Source: a virus. Taken from it: DNA of 34,853 nucleotides. The stretch lies in the IMG/VR virus record IMGVR_UViG_3300028384_000649, positions 1 through 34,853 of that record; one strand, written 5' to 3'. Positions 1 through 7,487 of this stretch are shown here, in pieces (positions within the stretch are counted from its first letter, which is position 1; each line of letters opens with the position of its first letter). Below the pieces are notes generated by a model. The model worked only from the letters and a program-made list of their open reading frames with translations, did not search any database and had not been told where the DNA came from. The translations under genes and the position numbers were made by a program.

Positions 1-149
1 GTGTAAAGAACCCTTAGATCCTTGAAAACAACGTAATAAACAAAGGATGTATTAAACATCCTGGTAATGAACACGTAGGAGCGTTTGGTTGCGACTCTTA
101 TGATATATCAGGTACAACCGATGGACAAGGATCTAAGGGTTCTTTACAC
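1..149. repeat. 24-bp perfect inverted repeat at the left edge (arms 1-24 and 126-149)
   Basis: Positions 1-24 are the exact reverse complement of 126-149, and pairing breaks at 25/125. The right arm lies inside terminase codons that read naturally through it. The left arm brings an in-frame stop (15-17) just before terminase-like sequence resumes at about position 24. The simplest reading is a fold-back chimera or an assembly artefact at the contig end rather than a biological hairpin. A genuine terminal structure is possible but less likely. Confidence 0.85.
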
Positions 150-713
150 GGTTTAACTAAGTTTAGTATGGAGGACGCACCTCCTAACACATTTTTTTTA
201 GAATACATAGCAAGACCACAAACAGCTGAAATATTTTTTGAAGATGTTCTTATGGCTCTTGTGTATTACGGAATGCCTTTATTAGCTGAAAATAATAAAC
301 CAAGACTTTTATATCATTTAAAAAGAAGAGGTTATAGAGGTTTTGCAATGAATAGACCTGATAAAATTTGGAATAAATTATCAGTAACTGAAAGAGAAAT
401 TGGTGGAATACCAAACTCATCTGAAGATATTAAACAAGCTCATGCTGCTGCAATTGAAACTTATATAAATAAACACGTAGGTGTTGACGAACAAGGCGGC
501 GGTAACATATATTTTAATAAGACATTAAACGATTGGGCAAAATTTGATATAAATAAAAGAACAAAGTTTGATGCAACTATAAGCTCAGGGCTTGCTATAA
601 TGGCTTGTAACAGGCATTTATATTACCCTAAGCCTAAAGTTGAAAAACAAAATGTAAATTTAAAAATTTCTAGATTTAATAATAAAGGAATGCATTCGCA
701 AATAATACAATAG
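18..713 (+). CDS. terL: Terminase large subunit, C-terminal (nuclease) part, 5'-truncated
   Basis: This is the C-terminal part of the DNA-packaging motor, whose RNase H-like nuclease domain cuts concatemeric DNA at headful or cos sites. The frame is open from 18 and reads LENNVINKG, then GCDSYDISGT, where the first Asp fits nuclease motif I. FFLEYIARPQTAEIFFEDVL (from about 201) follows, and near the end KFDATISSGLA fits the last metal-binding Asp motif. The ATPase half (Walker A/B) is missing and would lie left of the window. An internal ATG at 168 exists, but conserved terminase sequence upstream of it shows that it is not the true start. The stop at 711-713 is one base from the portal start at 715, the usual terL-portal order. 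The first two or three residues fall in the suspect inverted repeat. Family assignment is strong; exact phage lineage is not known. Confidence 0.88.
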   Translation: MLENNVINKGCIKHPGNEHVGAFGCDSYDISGTTDGQGSKGSLHGLTKFSMEDAPPNTFFLEYIARPQTAEIFFEDVLMALVYYGMPLLAENNKPRLLYHLKRRGYRGFAMNRPDKIWNKLSVTEREIGGIPNSSEDIKQAHAAAIETYINKHVGVDEQGGGNIYFNKTLNDWAKFDINKRTKFDATISSGLAIMACNRHLYYPKPKVEKQNVNLKISRFNNKGMHSQIIQ

Positions 714-714
714 C

Positions 715-3138
715 ATGGCAGAAACATTATTAAAAAGCTCATTCCCTAGCCAGATAGCATCTGATGTAGAGAAAGCAACAACTGAGTATGGTTTGAAAGT
801 TGCGCGTGCTATTGAACACGAGTGGTTTAAAAGAGATAGTGGAGCTACAAGGTTTTACTCAAACAGAGATGAATATCACCGATTGCGTTTATATGCAAGA
901 GGAGAACAGTCTGTAAAAAAATATAAAGATGAATTATCTATTAATGGTGATTTATCATATCTTAATTTAGATTGGAAACCAGTACCAATTATACCAAAGT
1001 TTGTTGATATAGTTGTTAATGGTATGTCTGATAGACTTTATGATATTAAAGCTTTCTCACAAGATCCTTCATCTGTAAAGCAAAGAACAGATTATGTTGA
1101 ATCTGTATTAGCGGATATGCAGTCAAAAGAAATATCTGATCAAATACAACAGCAGCTTGGTATAAACGTGTATAGCAACGATAGAGATAGCTTACCTGAA
1201 AACGAAGATGAGCTAGCGCTACACATGCAGCTTGAATATAAGCAAGCTATTGAAATTGCTGAAGAGCAGGCTATAAACTCTTTATTTAATTCTAATAATT
1301 ATGATCTAACACAAAGACGTATTAATTATGATCTTACTGTCATAGGCATTGGAGCAGTGAAAAATGAATTTACAAACTCGGAAGGTATAAAATTAAAATA
1401 TGTTGACCCTGCTGATTTAGTTTATTCATACACGCATTCACCTTACTTTGATGATATATACTATGTTGGAGAGGTTAAATCAGTGACTATCAATGAGTTA
1501 AAGCAACAGTTTCCTGAATTAACAGATGAAGACTTAAGTGAATTAACAAAACAAGGTGTTCAAACAGCAGCTTCACATAACAGATATATTAATGAAGACT
1601 CTGTATTAGATGCGAATACAATACAAGTGTTATACTTTAATTATAAAACATATAACAACGAAGTATTTAAAATAAAGAAAACAGCATCAGGAGCTGATAA
1701 AGCCATTCCTAAAAGCGATCAATTTAATCCACCAAAAGACAATAGGTCTTTATTTACTAAAGCGTCAAGATCAATAGAGGTTGTATATGATGGAGCGTTT
1801 GTTCTTGGAACAAAGCATTTACTTAAATGGGAGATAGCTAAGAATATGGTTCGTCCTAAAAGTGATACAACAAAAGTTATGTTAAACTATAATGTTGTAG
1901 CACCTCGTATATATAAAGGGCGTATTGAATCATTAGTAAGCAGAATAACAGGTTTTGCTGATATGATACAATTAACTCACTTGAAGCTTCAACAGGTGAT
2001 GGCTAGAATGATACCCGATGGAGTTTATTTAGACGCTGACGGACTTGCTGAAATTGATTTGGGTAACGGCACAAACTACAATCCGCAGGAAGCATTGAAT
2101 ATGTTTTTCCAAACAGGTTCTGTTATTGGTAGATCAATGACGCAGGAAGGCGATATGAATCCAGGTCGTATGCCAATACAAGAGCTTACATCAAATGGTG
2201 GTAATAATAAAATAGGTTCACTTATTAATACTTATAATTATTACTTACAAATGATTCGCGATGTAACCGGATTAAATGAAGCACGTGATGGATCACTGCC
2301 TGATAAGAATGCTTTGGTTGGCGTGCAAAAATTAGCAGCCGCAAATTCTAACACAGCAACAAGACATATATTACAGTCTAGTTTGTATCTAGCTGCTAAA
2401 ACAGCAGAGGCGGTAAGTCTAAGAATATCAGATGTATTAGAATTTTCACCAACAAGAGATGCATTTATATCTAGCATTGGAAGATTTAATGTAGCCACTT
2501 TAGAGGATATTAAAAACATGCACTTGCATGACTTTGGCATATTTATCGAGCTTTCTCCTGATGAAGAAGAAAAACAAATGCTAGAAAATAATATACAGCA
2601 AGCACTCGCTAAAGATCAAATTTATTTAGAAGATGCTATTGATGTCCGCGAAATAAAAAATATTAAGCTAGCTAATCAATTATTAAAAGTTCGTAGACGT
2701 AAAAAATTAGAACAAGATCAAGCGAGACAACAACAAAATATTGAAGCGCAAGCAAATGCTAATTCTCAAACAACACAAGTTGCTGCTGAAATGGAAATTA
2801 AAAAGAATCAATCCATAACGCAGCAAAAAGCAGAGTTAGCGCAGATTGAAGCTGACCTTGAAATGCAAAAAATGCAAAATGAAAAAGAACTTAAAAAAGA
2901 GCTTATGCGTTTTGAGTTTGATTTAAATATTGCGTTAAAAGATAAAGAAGGTGAAGTATATACTAATAGAGAACAGTATAAAGAAGATCGTAAAGACGAA
3001 AGAACTAGAATACAAGCTTCACAACAGTCAAAATTAATTGAACAAAGAAAAGATAAAAAAGGAGAACAAGAGTTTGAGTCCGCTGGTAACGATACTATGG
3101 GGAGCGGCTTTAACTTAGAACAATTTGAACCCCGTTAA
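715..3138 (+). CDS. Portal protein
   Basis: At 807 residues, this is the predicted dodecameric portal at the capsid vertex, through which DNA is packaged and to which the tail attaches. Position (directly after terL, before scaffold and capsid genes) and length fit large podovirus portals. Segments I recall as characteristic of marine and crAss-like phage portals are DPADLVYSYTHSPYFDDIYY near residues 230-250 and the stem/crown-like stretch at about 410-475 (RITGFADMIQLTHLKLQQVM, then DGVYLDADGLAEIDLGNG). Residues from about 660 to 790 are rich in Gln, Lys and Glu and look like a long coiled coil, which could form the barrel or an internal extension. The start ATG is at 715, one base after the terL stop, with no Shine-Dalgarno. 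Function is assigned from context and motif resemblance, not from a search. Confidence 0.82.
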   Translation: MAETLLKSSFPSQIASDVEKATTEYGLKVARAIEHEWFKRDSGATRFYSNRDEYHRLRLYARGEQSVKKYKDELSINGDLSYLNLDWKPVPIIPKFVDIVVNGMSDRLYDIKAFSQDPSSVKQRTDYVESVLADMQSKEISDQIQQQLGINVYSNDRDSLPENEDELALHMQLEYKQAIEIAEEQAINSLFNSNNYDLTQRRINYDLTVIGIGAVKNEFTNSEGIKLKYVDPADLVYSYTHSPYFDDIYYVGEVKSVTINELKQQFPELTDEDLSELTKQGVQTAASHNRYINEDSVLDANTIQVLYFNYKTYNNEVFKIKKTASGADKAIPKSDQFNPPKDNRSLFTKASRSIEVVYDGAFVLGTKHLLKWEIAKNMVRPKSDTTKVMLNYNVVAPRIYKGRIESLVSRITGFADMIQLTHLKLQQVMARMIPDGVYLDADGLAEIDLGNGTNYNPQEALNMFFQTGSVIGRSMTQEGDMNPGRMPIQELTSNGGNNKIGSLINTYNYYLQMIRDVTGLNEARDGSLPDKNALVGVQKLAAANSNTATRHILQSSLYLAAKTAEAVSLRISDVLEFSPTRDAFISSIGRFNVATLEDIKNMHLHDFGIFIELSPDEEEKQMLENNIQQALAKDQIYLEDAIDVREIKNIKLANQLLKVRRRKKLEQDQARQQQNIEAQANANSQTTQVAAEMEIKKNQSITQQKAELAQIEADLEMQKMQNEKELKKELMRFEFDLNIALKDKEGEVYTNREQYKEDRKDERTRIQASQQSKLIEQRKDKKGEQEFESAGNDTMGSGFNLEQFEPR

Positions 3139-3161
3139 TTTTATAATATTATATCATGGCA
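3139..3161 (+). promoter_or_regulatory. AT-rich translation leader, copy 1 (near-identical copy at 5948-5970)
   Basis: The 17 nt before the scaffold ATG (ttttataatattatatc) plus the first two codons match the leader of the gene at 5965 with one mismatch in 23 nt. It has no Shine-Dalgarno core. This suggests a reused non-SD ribosome-loading leader, as expected for Bacteroidetes hosts. A promoter role cannot be excluded. Confidence 0.5.
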
Positions 3162-4397
3162 GAAGAAACAACTCAAGTTGAAGAGACTACACAAGAAGCA
3201 GTCGAACAACAAGCAGAAGAAACACAATCCGTTGCTGAAGAGCCACAAGCACCAAGTAACGTTACCGTTGATGAAGACGGGACTATCAAATTAGATTTAC
3301 GAAACTTAAACCAAAACGAAGATGCCGTTCAAGAGCAAAGCACAGATGAGGTTCCTGTACGCGACGGATCCGAAACTAGCGAAGAAGTACAAGAGCAAAA
3401 CAACGAAGCAGCAAATGAAGAGCCTGCCGGAGAAAGTGACACCACTAACGATGAGGTGCTCGAGCTCGTACAGGATGAAGAAGCGGTAACAGAAGAAGCG
3501 ACATTAGCAGATAAAATAAAAGATATCCCTAATAAGCTTAAAGAGGAGTCAGAAGACGTAAATAATAATCAAGAAGACAATGAGTTACCAGAAAATATAA
3601 ATAAGCTGGTTGACTTTATGAAAGAAACAGGAGGAACAGTTGAAGATTATGTAAATCTCAATAAAGATTACTCCGATATGGATGATATGGATGTTTTAAG
3701 AGAACATTATAGACAATCCAAACCTCATTTGAATGAGGACGAAATAAGTTTTTTAATTGAGGATTCTTTTTCATACGACGAGGAAGTTGATGATGAAAGA
3801 GAAGTACGAAGAAAAAAACTTGCATTAAAAGAATCAATCGCAGAGGCTAAATCAACTCTAACTAATTTAAAGAGTAAATATTACGATGATCTTAAGTTAA
3901 GTTCAAAGTTAACTCCGGAACAGAAAGAAGCGGTTCAGTTCTATGATGATTATAAACAAACGCAGGAAATGTCTCAACAACAGCGGTCTGTATTTGAACA
4001 AAAAACAGGTGAACTGTTTTCCAACGATTTCAAAGGTTTTGAATATAGTGTTGGTGAAAACAAATATAGATTTAAAGTAAAAGATGTAAATAGCGTACGT
4101 GAAACCCAGTCAGATATTAATTCTTTAGTCTCGAAATTTGTAGACGATAAAAATAATATGAAAGACGCAAAAGGGTATCATAAAGCGTTATTCACAGCTA
4201 TGAACGCTGATGCTATTGCAAATCATTTTTATGAGCAAGGTAAAGCTGATGCTGTTAAAAGCAGTATGGCTAAAGCCAAGAACATAGATATGGATCCTAG
4301 AGGTACACATGAAAAAGTTACAACTCAAGGAGGCATGCAAGTTAAAGCAATTAGTGGAGATGATTTTAGTCGTTTAAGAGTTAAAATGAAACAATAA
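3156..4397 (+). CDS. Acidic scaffold-like protein
   Basis: This 413-residue hydrophilic protein lies between portal and major capsid protein, the classical place for a capsid assembly scaffold. Residues 1-150 are strongly acidic and Gln/Glu-rich with low complexity (EETTQ-type repeats). The middle and C-terminal parts are charged and helical (for example LALKESIAEAKSTLTNLKSK). The extreme C-terminus is basic (FSRLRVKMKQ), like the coat-binding tails of known scaffolds. No protease motif is visible, so a scaffold-protease fusion is not supported. Transcription is with the portal; the gap to the portal stop is 17 nt and to the capsid start 21 nt. Identity as scaffold is inference from composition and position. 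Confidence 0.68.
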   Translation: MAEETTQVEETTQEAVEQQAEETQSVAEEPQAPSNVTVDEDGTIKLDLRNLNQNEDAVQEQSTDEVPVRDGSETSEEVQEQNNEAANEEPAGESDTTNDEVLELVQDEEAVTEEATLADKIKDIPNKLKEESEDVNNNQEDNELPENINKLVDFMKETGGTVEDYVNLNKDYSDMDDMDVLREHYRQSKPHLNEDEISFLIEDSFSYDEEVDDEREVRRKKLALKESIAEAKSTLTNLKSKYYDDLKLSSKLTPEQKEAVQFYDDYKQTQEMSQQQRSVFEQKTGELFSNDFKGFEYSVGENKYRFKVKDVNSVRETQSDINSLVSKFVDDKNNMKDAKGYHKALFTAMNADAIANHFYEQGKADAVKSSMAKAKNIDMDPRGTHEKVTTQGGMQVKAISGDDFSRLRVKMKQ

Positions 4398-4405
4398 ACT
4401 AATAA

Positions 4406-4434
4406 GATTATTTAAAAAATGGGATTATTTAAAA
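4406..4434 (+). repeat. 12-bp direct repeat straddling the capsid gene start codon
   Basis: The 12-mer gattatttaaaa occurs at 4406-4417 and again at 4423-4434, with the ATG of the capsid gene (4419) between the copies. The second copy encodes part of MGLFKT. It may have arisen by slippage, or may shape an unstructured A-rich ribosome-loading site for the most expressed gene. Confidence 0.6.
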
Positions 4435-5891
4435 CAGGTGGATCGTTTCCCGCAGGATTAACGCCCACCCCAACAAAAACTTTGTTTGGTACTAATTACC
4501 TAACATTTGATGACTCCTCTGGAGGCGGAACATTTACAAAACAATTTTTACCAGACGTATACGAAAAGGAAGTTGAGCGCTATGGAAATCGCTCCGTAGC
4601 TTCTTTCTTGCGTATGGTAGGTGCTGAAATTCCTTCAGCTTCTGATCAAGTTATTTGGTCTGAGCAAGGAAGATTACACATTGCTTATGATAGCGCTTCT
4701 GCAAACACTACAACTGGTGTGATTACTGAAAACGATCACTCTGTAAGAGTTGGTCAAACAGTTGCTATTATCGAAGCTGGTAATTATCCTAATGATGGAG
4801 TAACATGGACTGCTGACAAAGTAGTAAAAGGTGTTGTATCTGCTGTAACAACAAACACATTTACTGTGCTTGCTTATGGTGGTGCTACTCTTACTGCTGC
4901 TGGACTTACTTCTGGAACTACAGTTGCTGTTAAAGTATTTGTATATGGTTCTGAATTTAAGAAAGGTACTGCAGGTATGGACGGATCAGTAGATGCTGGT
5001 TTTCAACAGTTTTCTAATTCACCAATCATCATCAAAGACAAGTATTCTATTTCTGGATCTGATGCTGCACAAATTGGCTGGGTTGAAGTAACAACTGAAA
5101 ATGGAGCTTCTGGTTACTTATGGTATTTAAAGTCTGAGCATGAAACACGCTTACGCTTTGAAGACTACTTAGAGATGTCTATGGTTGAAGGTGAACTTGC
5201 TGCTACTGGTTCTGGAGCTATTGGTGCTTCTTACAAAGGTACAGAAGGTTTATTTGCCGCTGTTGAGTCAAGAGGAAATATTTATCAAAACTTCAATTCT
5301 GGCGAAGATGCATTAGATAACTCTGATGGAGCTGCGCGTGGTGGTTTAGCTGATTTTGATGAAATTCTTAAAAATCTAGACAAGCAAGGTGCTATTGAAG
5401 AAAATATGCTTTTCTTAAATCGTGCTACTGCACTTACGTTTGATGATATGTTAGGAGCTGTTAATGCTCACTATAATGGTGGAACTTCTTACGGAGTATT
5501 CAACAACAGTGAGGATATGGCACTTAACTTAGGATTCAGTGGTTTCCGTCGTGGTTCTTATGACTTCTACAAAACTGATTGGAAATACTTAAACGATGCG
5601 AGCACTCGCGGATTAGGTGGAAATATTGATGGGTTACTTGTTCCTGCTGGAACTTCTACAGTTTACGACCAGCAACTTGGTAAAAACATCAAGCGTCCAT
5701 TCTTACACGTACGTTATAGAGCTTCTGAAGCTGATGATAGAAAAATGAAATCTTGGATCACTGGATCTGTAGGTGGAGTTTACACTTCTGACGTTGACGA
5801 AATGAATGTACACTTCTTATCTGAAAGATGTTTGTGTGTTCAAGGTGCGAATAACTTCGTATTATTTAAGACTGCTTCTCAGGTAGCTTAA
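4419..5891 (+). CDS. Major capsid protein
   Basis: This 490-residue protein follows the scaffold gene and is followed by a strong hairpin terminator, as expected for the most abundant virion protein. It is predicted to have the HK97 fold. Residues about 40-70 (EKEVERYGNRSVASFLRMVG) look like an N-arm and E-loop region. A Gly/Thr/Val-rich stretch around residues 90-180, with alternating hydrophobics, looks like an inserted beta domain. The C-terminal half (DFDEILKNLDKQGAIEENML, later RRGSYDFYKTDWKYLNDAST) resembles capsid proteins I recall from marine and crAss-like podoviruses. Codons differ from the neighbours: Ala, Ser, Thr and Gly are dominated by GCT, TCT, ACT and GGT/GGA, consistent with optimisation for high expression. 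The start is ATG at 4419, with no Shine-Dalgarno but an A-rich leader. Confidence 0.85.
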   Translation: MGLFKTGGSFPAGLTPTPTKTLFGTNYLTFDDSSGGGTFTKQFLPDVYEKEVERYGNRSVASFLRMVGAEIPSASDQVIWSEQGRLHIAYDSASANTTTGVITENDHSVRVGQTVAIIEAGNYPNDGVTWTADKVVKGVVSAVTTNTFTVLAYGGATLTAAGLTSGTTVAVKVFVYGSEFKKGTAGMDGSVDAGFQQFSNSPIIIKDKYSISGSDAAQIGWVEVTTENGASGYLWYLKSEHETRLRFEDYLEMSMVEGELAATGSGAIGASYKGTEGLFAAVESRGNIYQNFNSGEDALDNSDGAARGGLADFDEILKNLDKQGAIEENMLFLNRATALTFDDMLGAVNAHYNGGTSYGVFNNSEDMALNLGFSGFRRGSYDFYKTDWKYLNDASTRGLGGNIDGLLVPAGTSTVYDQQLGKNIKRPFLHVRYRASEADDRKMKSWITGSVGGVYTSDVDEMNVHFLSERCLCVQGANNFVLFKTASQVA

Positions 5892-5899
5892 TACTTAAT

Positions 5900-5941
5900 G
5901 TAAAGACGGGGCACCTTCGGGTGCTCCTATCTTTACTTTTT
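5900..5941 (+). terminator. Rho-independent terminator after the capsid gene (UUCG tetraloop)
   Basis: Stem 5900-5906 pairs with 5930-5936. After a small internal bulge, 5908-5915 pairs with 5920-5927 (one G-U). The loop is TTCG at 5916-5919. Five T residues follow at 5937-5941. It starts 8 nt after the capsid stop and probably attenuates readthrough into downstream tail genes or protects the capsid mRNA 3' end. Confidence 0.85.
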
Positions 5942-5947
5942 ATTCAC

Positions 5948-5970
5948 TTTTATTATATTATATCATGGCA
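5948..5970 (+). promoter_or_regulatory. AT-rich translation leader, copy 2
   Basis: The sequence ttttattatattatatc plus ATGGCA matches 3139-3161 with a single mismatch. It sits just after the capsid terminator, so it could also include promoter elements that restart transcription. No Shine-Dalgarno is present. Confidence 0.45.
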
Positions 5971-6744
5971 ACAAAAACAGCTGCTAAAAAAGCGGTTAAT
6001 CCAGAAAGCGGATGGGTTATAAAAGATAGATCCTACGCATTAAAAGGAGGAAAACAACCTTTAACATTTACACTAGCATCAAGGCATCATTCAAGAACAC
6101 CTTTAATGTGGTGGGATGAAGAAAAAGGTTATTCAAGAGAATTAAGATATGCTACTAATCAAAAATCTCCACTACGCGATGAGCAACAAGGAAGATCTAC
6201 ATTAGGGCACATTGTTTTTAAAGACGGTTTTTTATACGTATCAAAAACAAATCAATCATTACAAAAACTATTATCATTATATCATCCTGGTAAAGACACT
6301 ATATATTTAGAGTTAGATCCAGTAGAAGAAGCAAAAGATGATTTAATTGATTTAGAATTAGAAATAGAAGCTTTAAATATTGCAAAATCTATGGATTTAG
6401 ACCATGCTGAAGCAGTATTGAGAGTTGATCAAGGAAGCGTGGTTTCATCTATGACTTCGCAAGAAATAAAAAGAGACATACTTTTATATGCTAAAAACAA
6501 TGCAGAGCTTTTTTTACAACTTGCAAATGATGACAACGTTCAATTAAGAAATTTTGGTATTAAAGCATCAGAGTTAGCCATAGTGCATTTATCAGAAGAT
6601 CAAAGATCTTGGCATTGGGGAAAAACAAATAGAAAATTATTTTCTGTTCCCTTTGATGAAAATCCATTTTCAGCATTAGCCGCTTGGTTTAAAACTGATG
6701 AAGGAACTGAAGTTTACAAAGCAATTGAAAAACAATTAAAATAA
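5965..6744 (+). CDS. Conserved capsid-proximal protein of unknown function
   Basis: This 259-residue soluble protein has no signal or membrane segment. It resembles a protein I recall next to capsid genes in many marine phages, but I know no experimental function. Visible segments are SGWVIKDRSYALKGGKQPLT (17-36), RELRYATNQKSPLRDEQQGR, LQKLLSLYHP (about 99-108), a helical acidic middle (DLIDLELEIEALNIAKSMDLDHAEAVLRV), EIKRDILLYAKNNAELFLQLA, and a C-terminal PFDENPFSALAAWFKTDEG. The gene is bracketed by two UNCG hairpins (5900-5941 and 6756-6784) and carries its own duplicated leader, so its expression seems tuned apart from both capsid and tail genes. A head-completion or capsid-associated structural role is plausible from position only. 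Confidence 0.6.
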   Translation: MATKTAAKKAVNPESGWVIKDRSYALKGGKQPLTFTLASRHHSRTPLMWWDEEKGYSRELRYATNQKSPLRDEQQGRSTLGHIVFKDGFLYVSKTNQSLQKLLSLYHPGKDTIYLELDPVEEAKDDLIDLELEIEALNIAKSMDLDHAEAVLRVDQGSVVSSMTSQEIKRDILLYAKNNAELFLQLANDDNVQLRNFGIKASELAIVHLSEDQRSWHWGKTNRKLFSVPFDENPFSALAAWFKTDEGTEVYKAIEKQLK

Positions 6745-6755
6745 CCATCTTGTAG

Positions 6756-6784
6756 TGATACGGGTCACTACGGTGGCCCTATCA
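6756..6784 (+). other. RNA hairpin with UACG tetraloop, 16 nt before the next start codon
   Basis: Positions 6756-6760 pair with 6780-6784, and 6762-6768 with 6773-6779 (one T-G pair), closing a TACG loop at 6769-6772. C6761 is bulged. The layout mirrors the hairpin at 5900. No T-run follows, so it is a poor intrinsic terminator. An mRNA-stability or translation-control element is more likely. Confidence 0.7.
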
Positions 6785-6800
6785 TTATAAATACAAAATT

Positions 6801-7484
6801 ATGGCAATAAGCGTAGATACGGTATACCAAAGAGTACAAGCCATTCTTAACAAAGAGAATAGAGGTTATATGACTCCACAAGAGTATAACCTTTTAGCTA
6901 ACCAAGCTCAATTAGAAGTATTTGAGCAATATTTTTATGATCTTAACCAATTCAACAGAGTAGGCGAGATTACAAATGAATACGCTAATATTGTAAATAA
7001 TATAAAGGAAAAAATTAATTTATTCCGAACAACATCTTCACTTACAAAAGCAAATTCTGTTTTTACATTACCTTCAAATTTATATAGGCTAGGCACTGTT
7101 TACTATAATAATACAACAGAGCTAGACGCTATAGACCAAAATGATTTTTTGCATATTAATGCATCAAAATTAACTAAGCCTGACACTAAGAAACCAGTGT
7201 ATATTAGAAATGGTAATGAATTAACTGTATATCCTACGAGCATTGCCGGTTTATCTTGCACGTTTATTAAAAAACCAGCGCAAGTCGTATGGGGCTATGT
7301 TGAAATAAGTAATGTTGCAAAATATGATTCATCTACAGCAACTGATTTTGAATTGCATGAGTCAGATGAAACAACTGTAGTGTATAAAATATTAAGCTAC
7401 GCTGGTCTTGTTATTAAACAACCAGAAATAAGTCAAGTAGCAGAACAGAAAGACAATTTAAAGGTTCAAAAAGAAAAATCATAA
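6801..7484 (+). CDS. Neck/adaptor-region structural protein
   Basis: This 227-residue protein starts with a helical segment (VDTVYQRVQAILNKENRGYM, residues 5-24, then TPQEYNLLANQAQLEVFEQYF) followed by a beta-rich part with SVFTLPSNLYRLGTVYYNNT (about 85-104) and KKPVYIRNGNELTVYPTSI (about 129-147). This pattern of N-terminal helices, then 'P-x-N/D-[FL]-x-R-[IL]' and 'YP' strands is what I recall for phage head-tail joining or tubular proteins of short-tailed marine phages. It lies three bases before the next, similarly organised gene and two genes after the capsid, as a connector would. The start at 6801 is preceded by an A/T leader and the UACG hairpin. The precise role (adaptor ring, gp4-like) is inferred. 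Confidence 0.5.
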   Translation: MAISVDTVYQRVQAILNKENRGYMTPQEYNLLANQAQLEVFEQYFYDLNQFNRVGEITNEYANIVNNIKEKINLFRTTSSLTKANSVFTLPSNLYRLGTVYYNNTTELDAIDQNDFLHINASKLTKPDTKKPVYIRNGNELTVYPTSIAGLSCTFIKKPAQVVWGYVEISNVAKYDSSTATDFELHESDETTVVYKILSYAGLVIKQPEISQVAEQKDNLKVQKEKS

Positions 7485-7487
7485 TAG

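Noticed and set aside
6756-6784. Calling the second UNCG hairpin an intrinsic terminator
   Set aside because: No T-run follows and it sits 16 nt before a start codon, so only an RNA hairpin is claimed.
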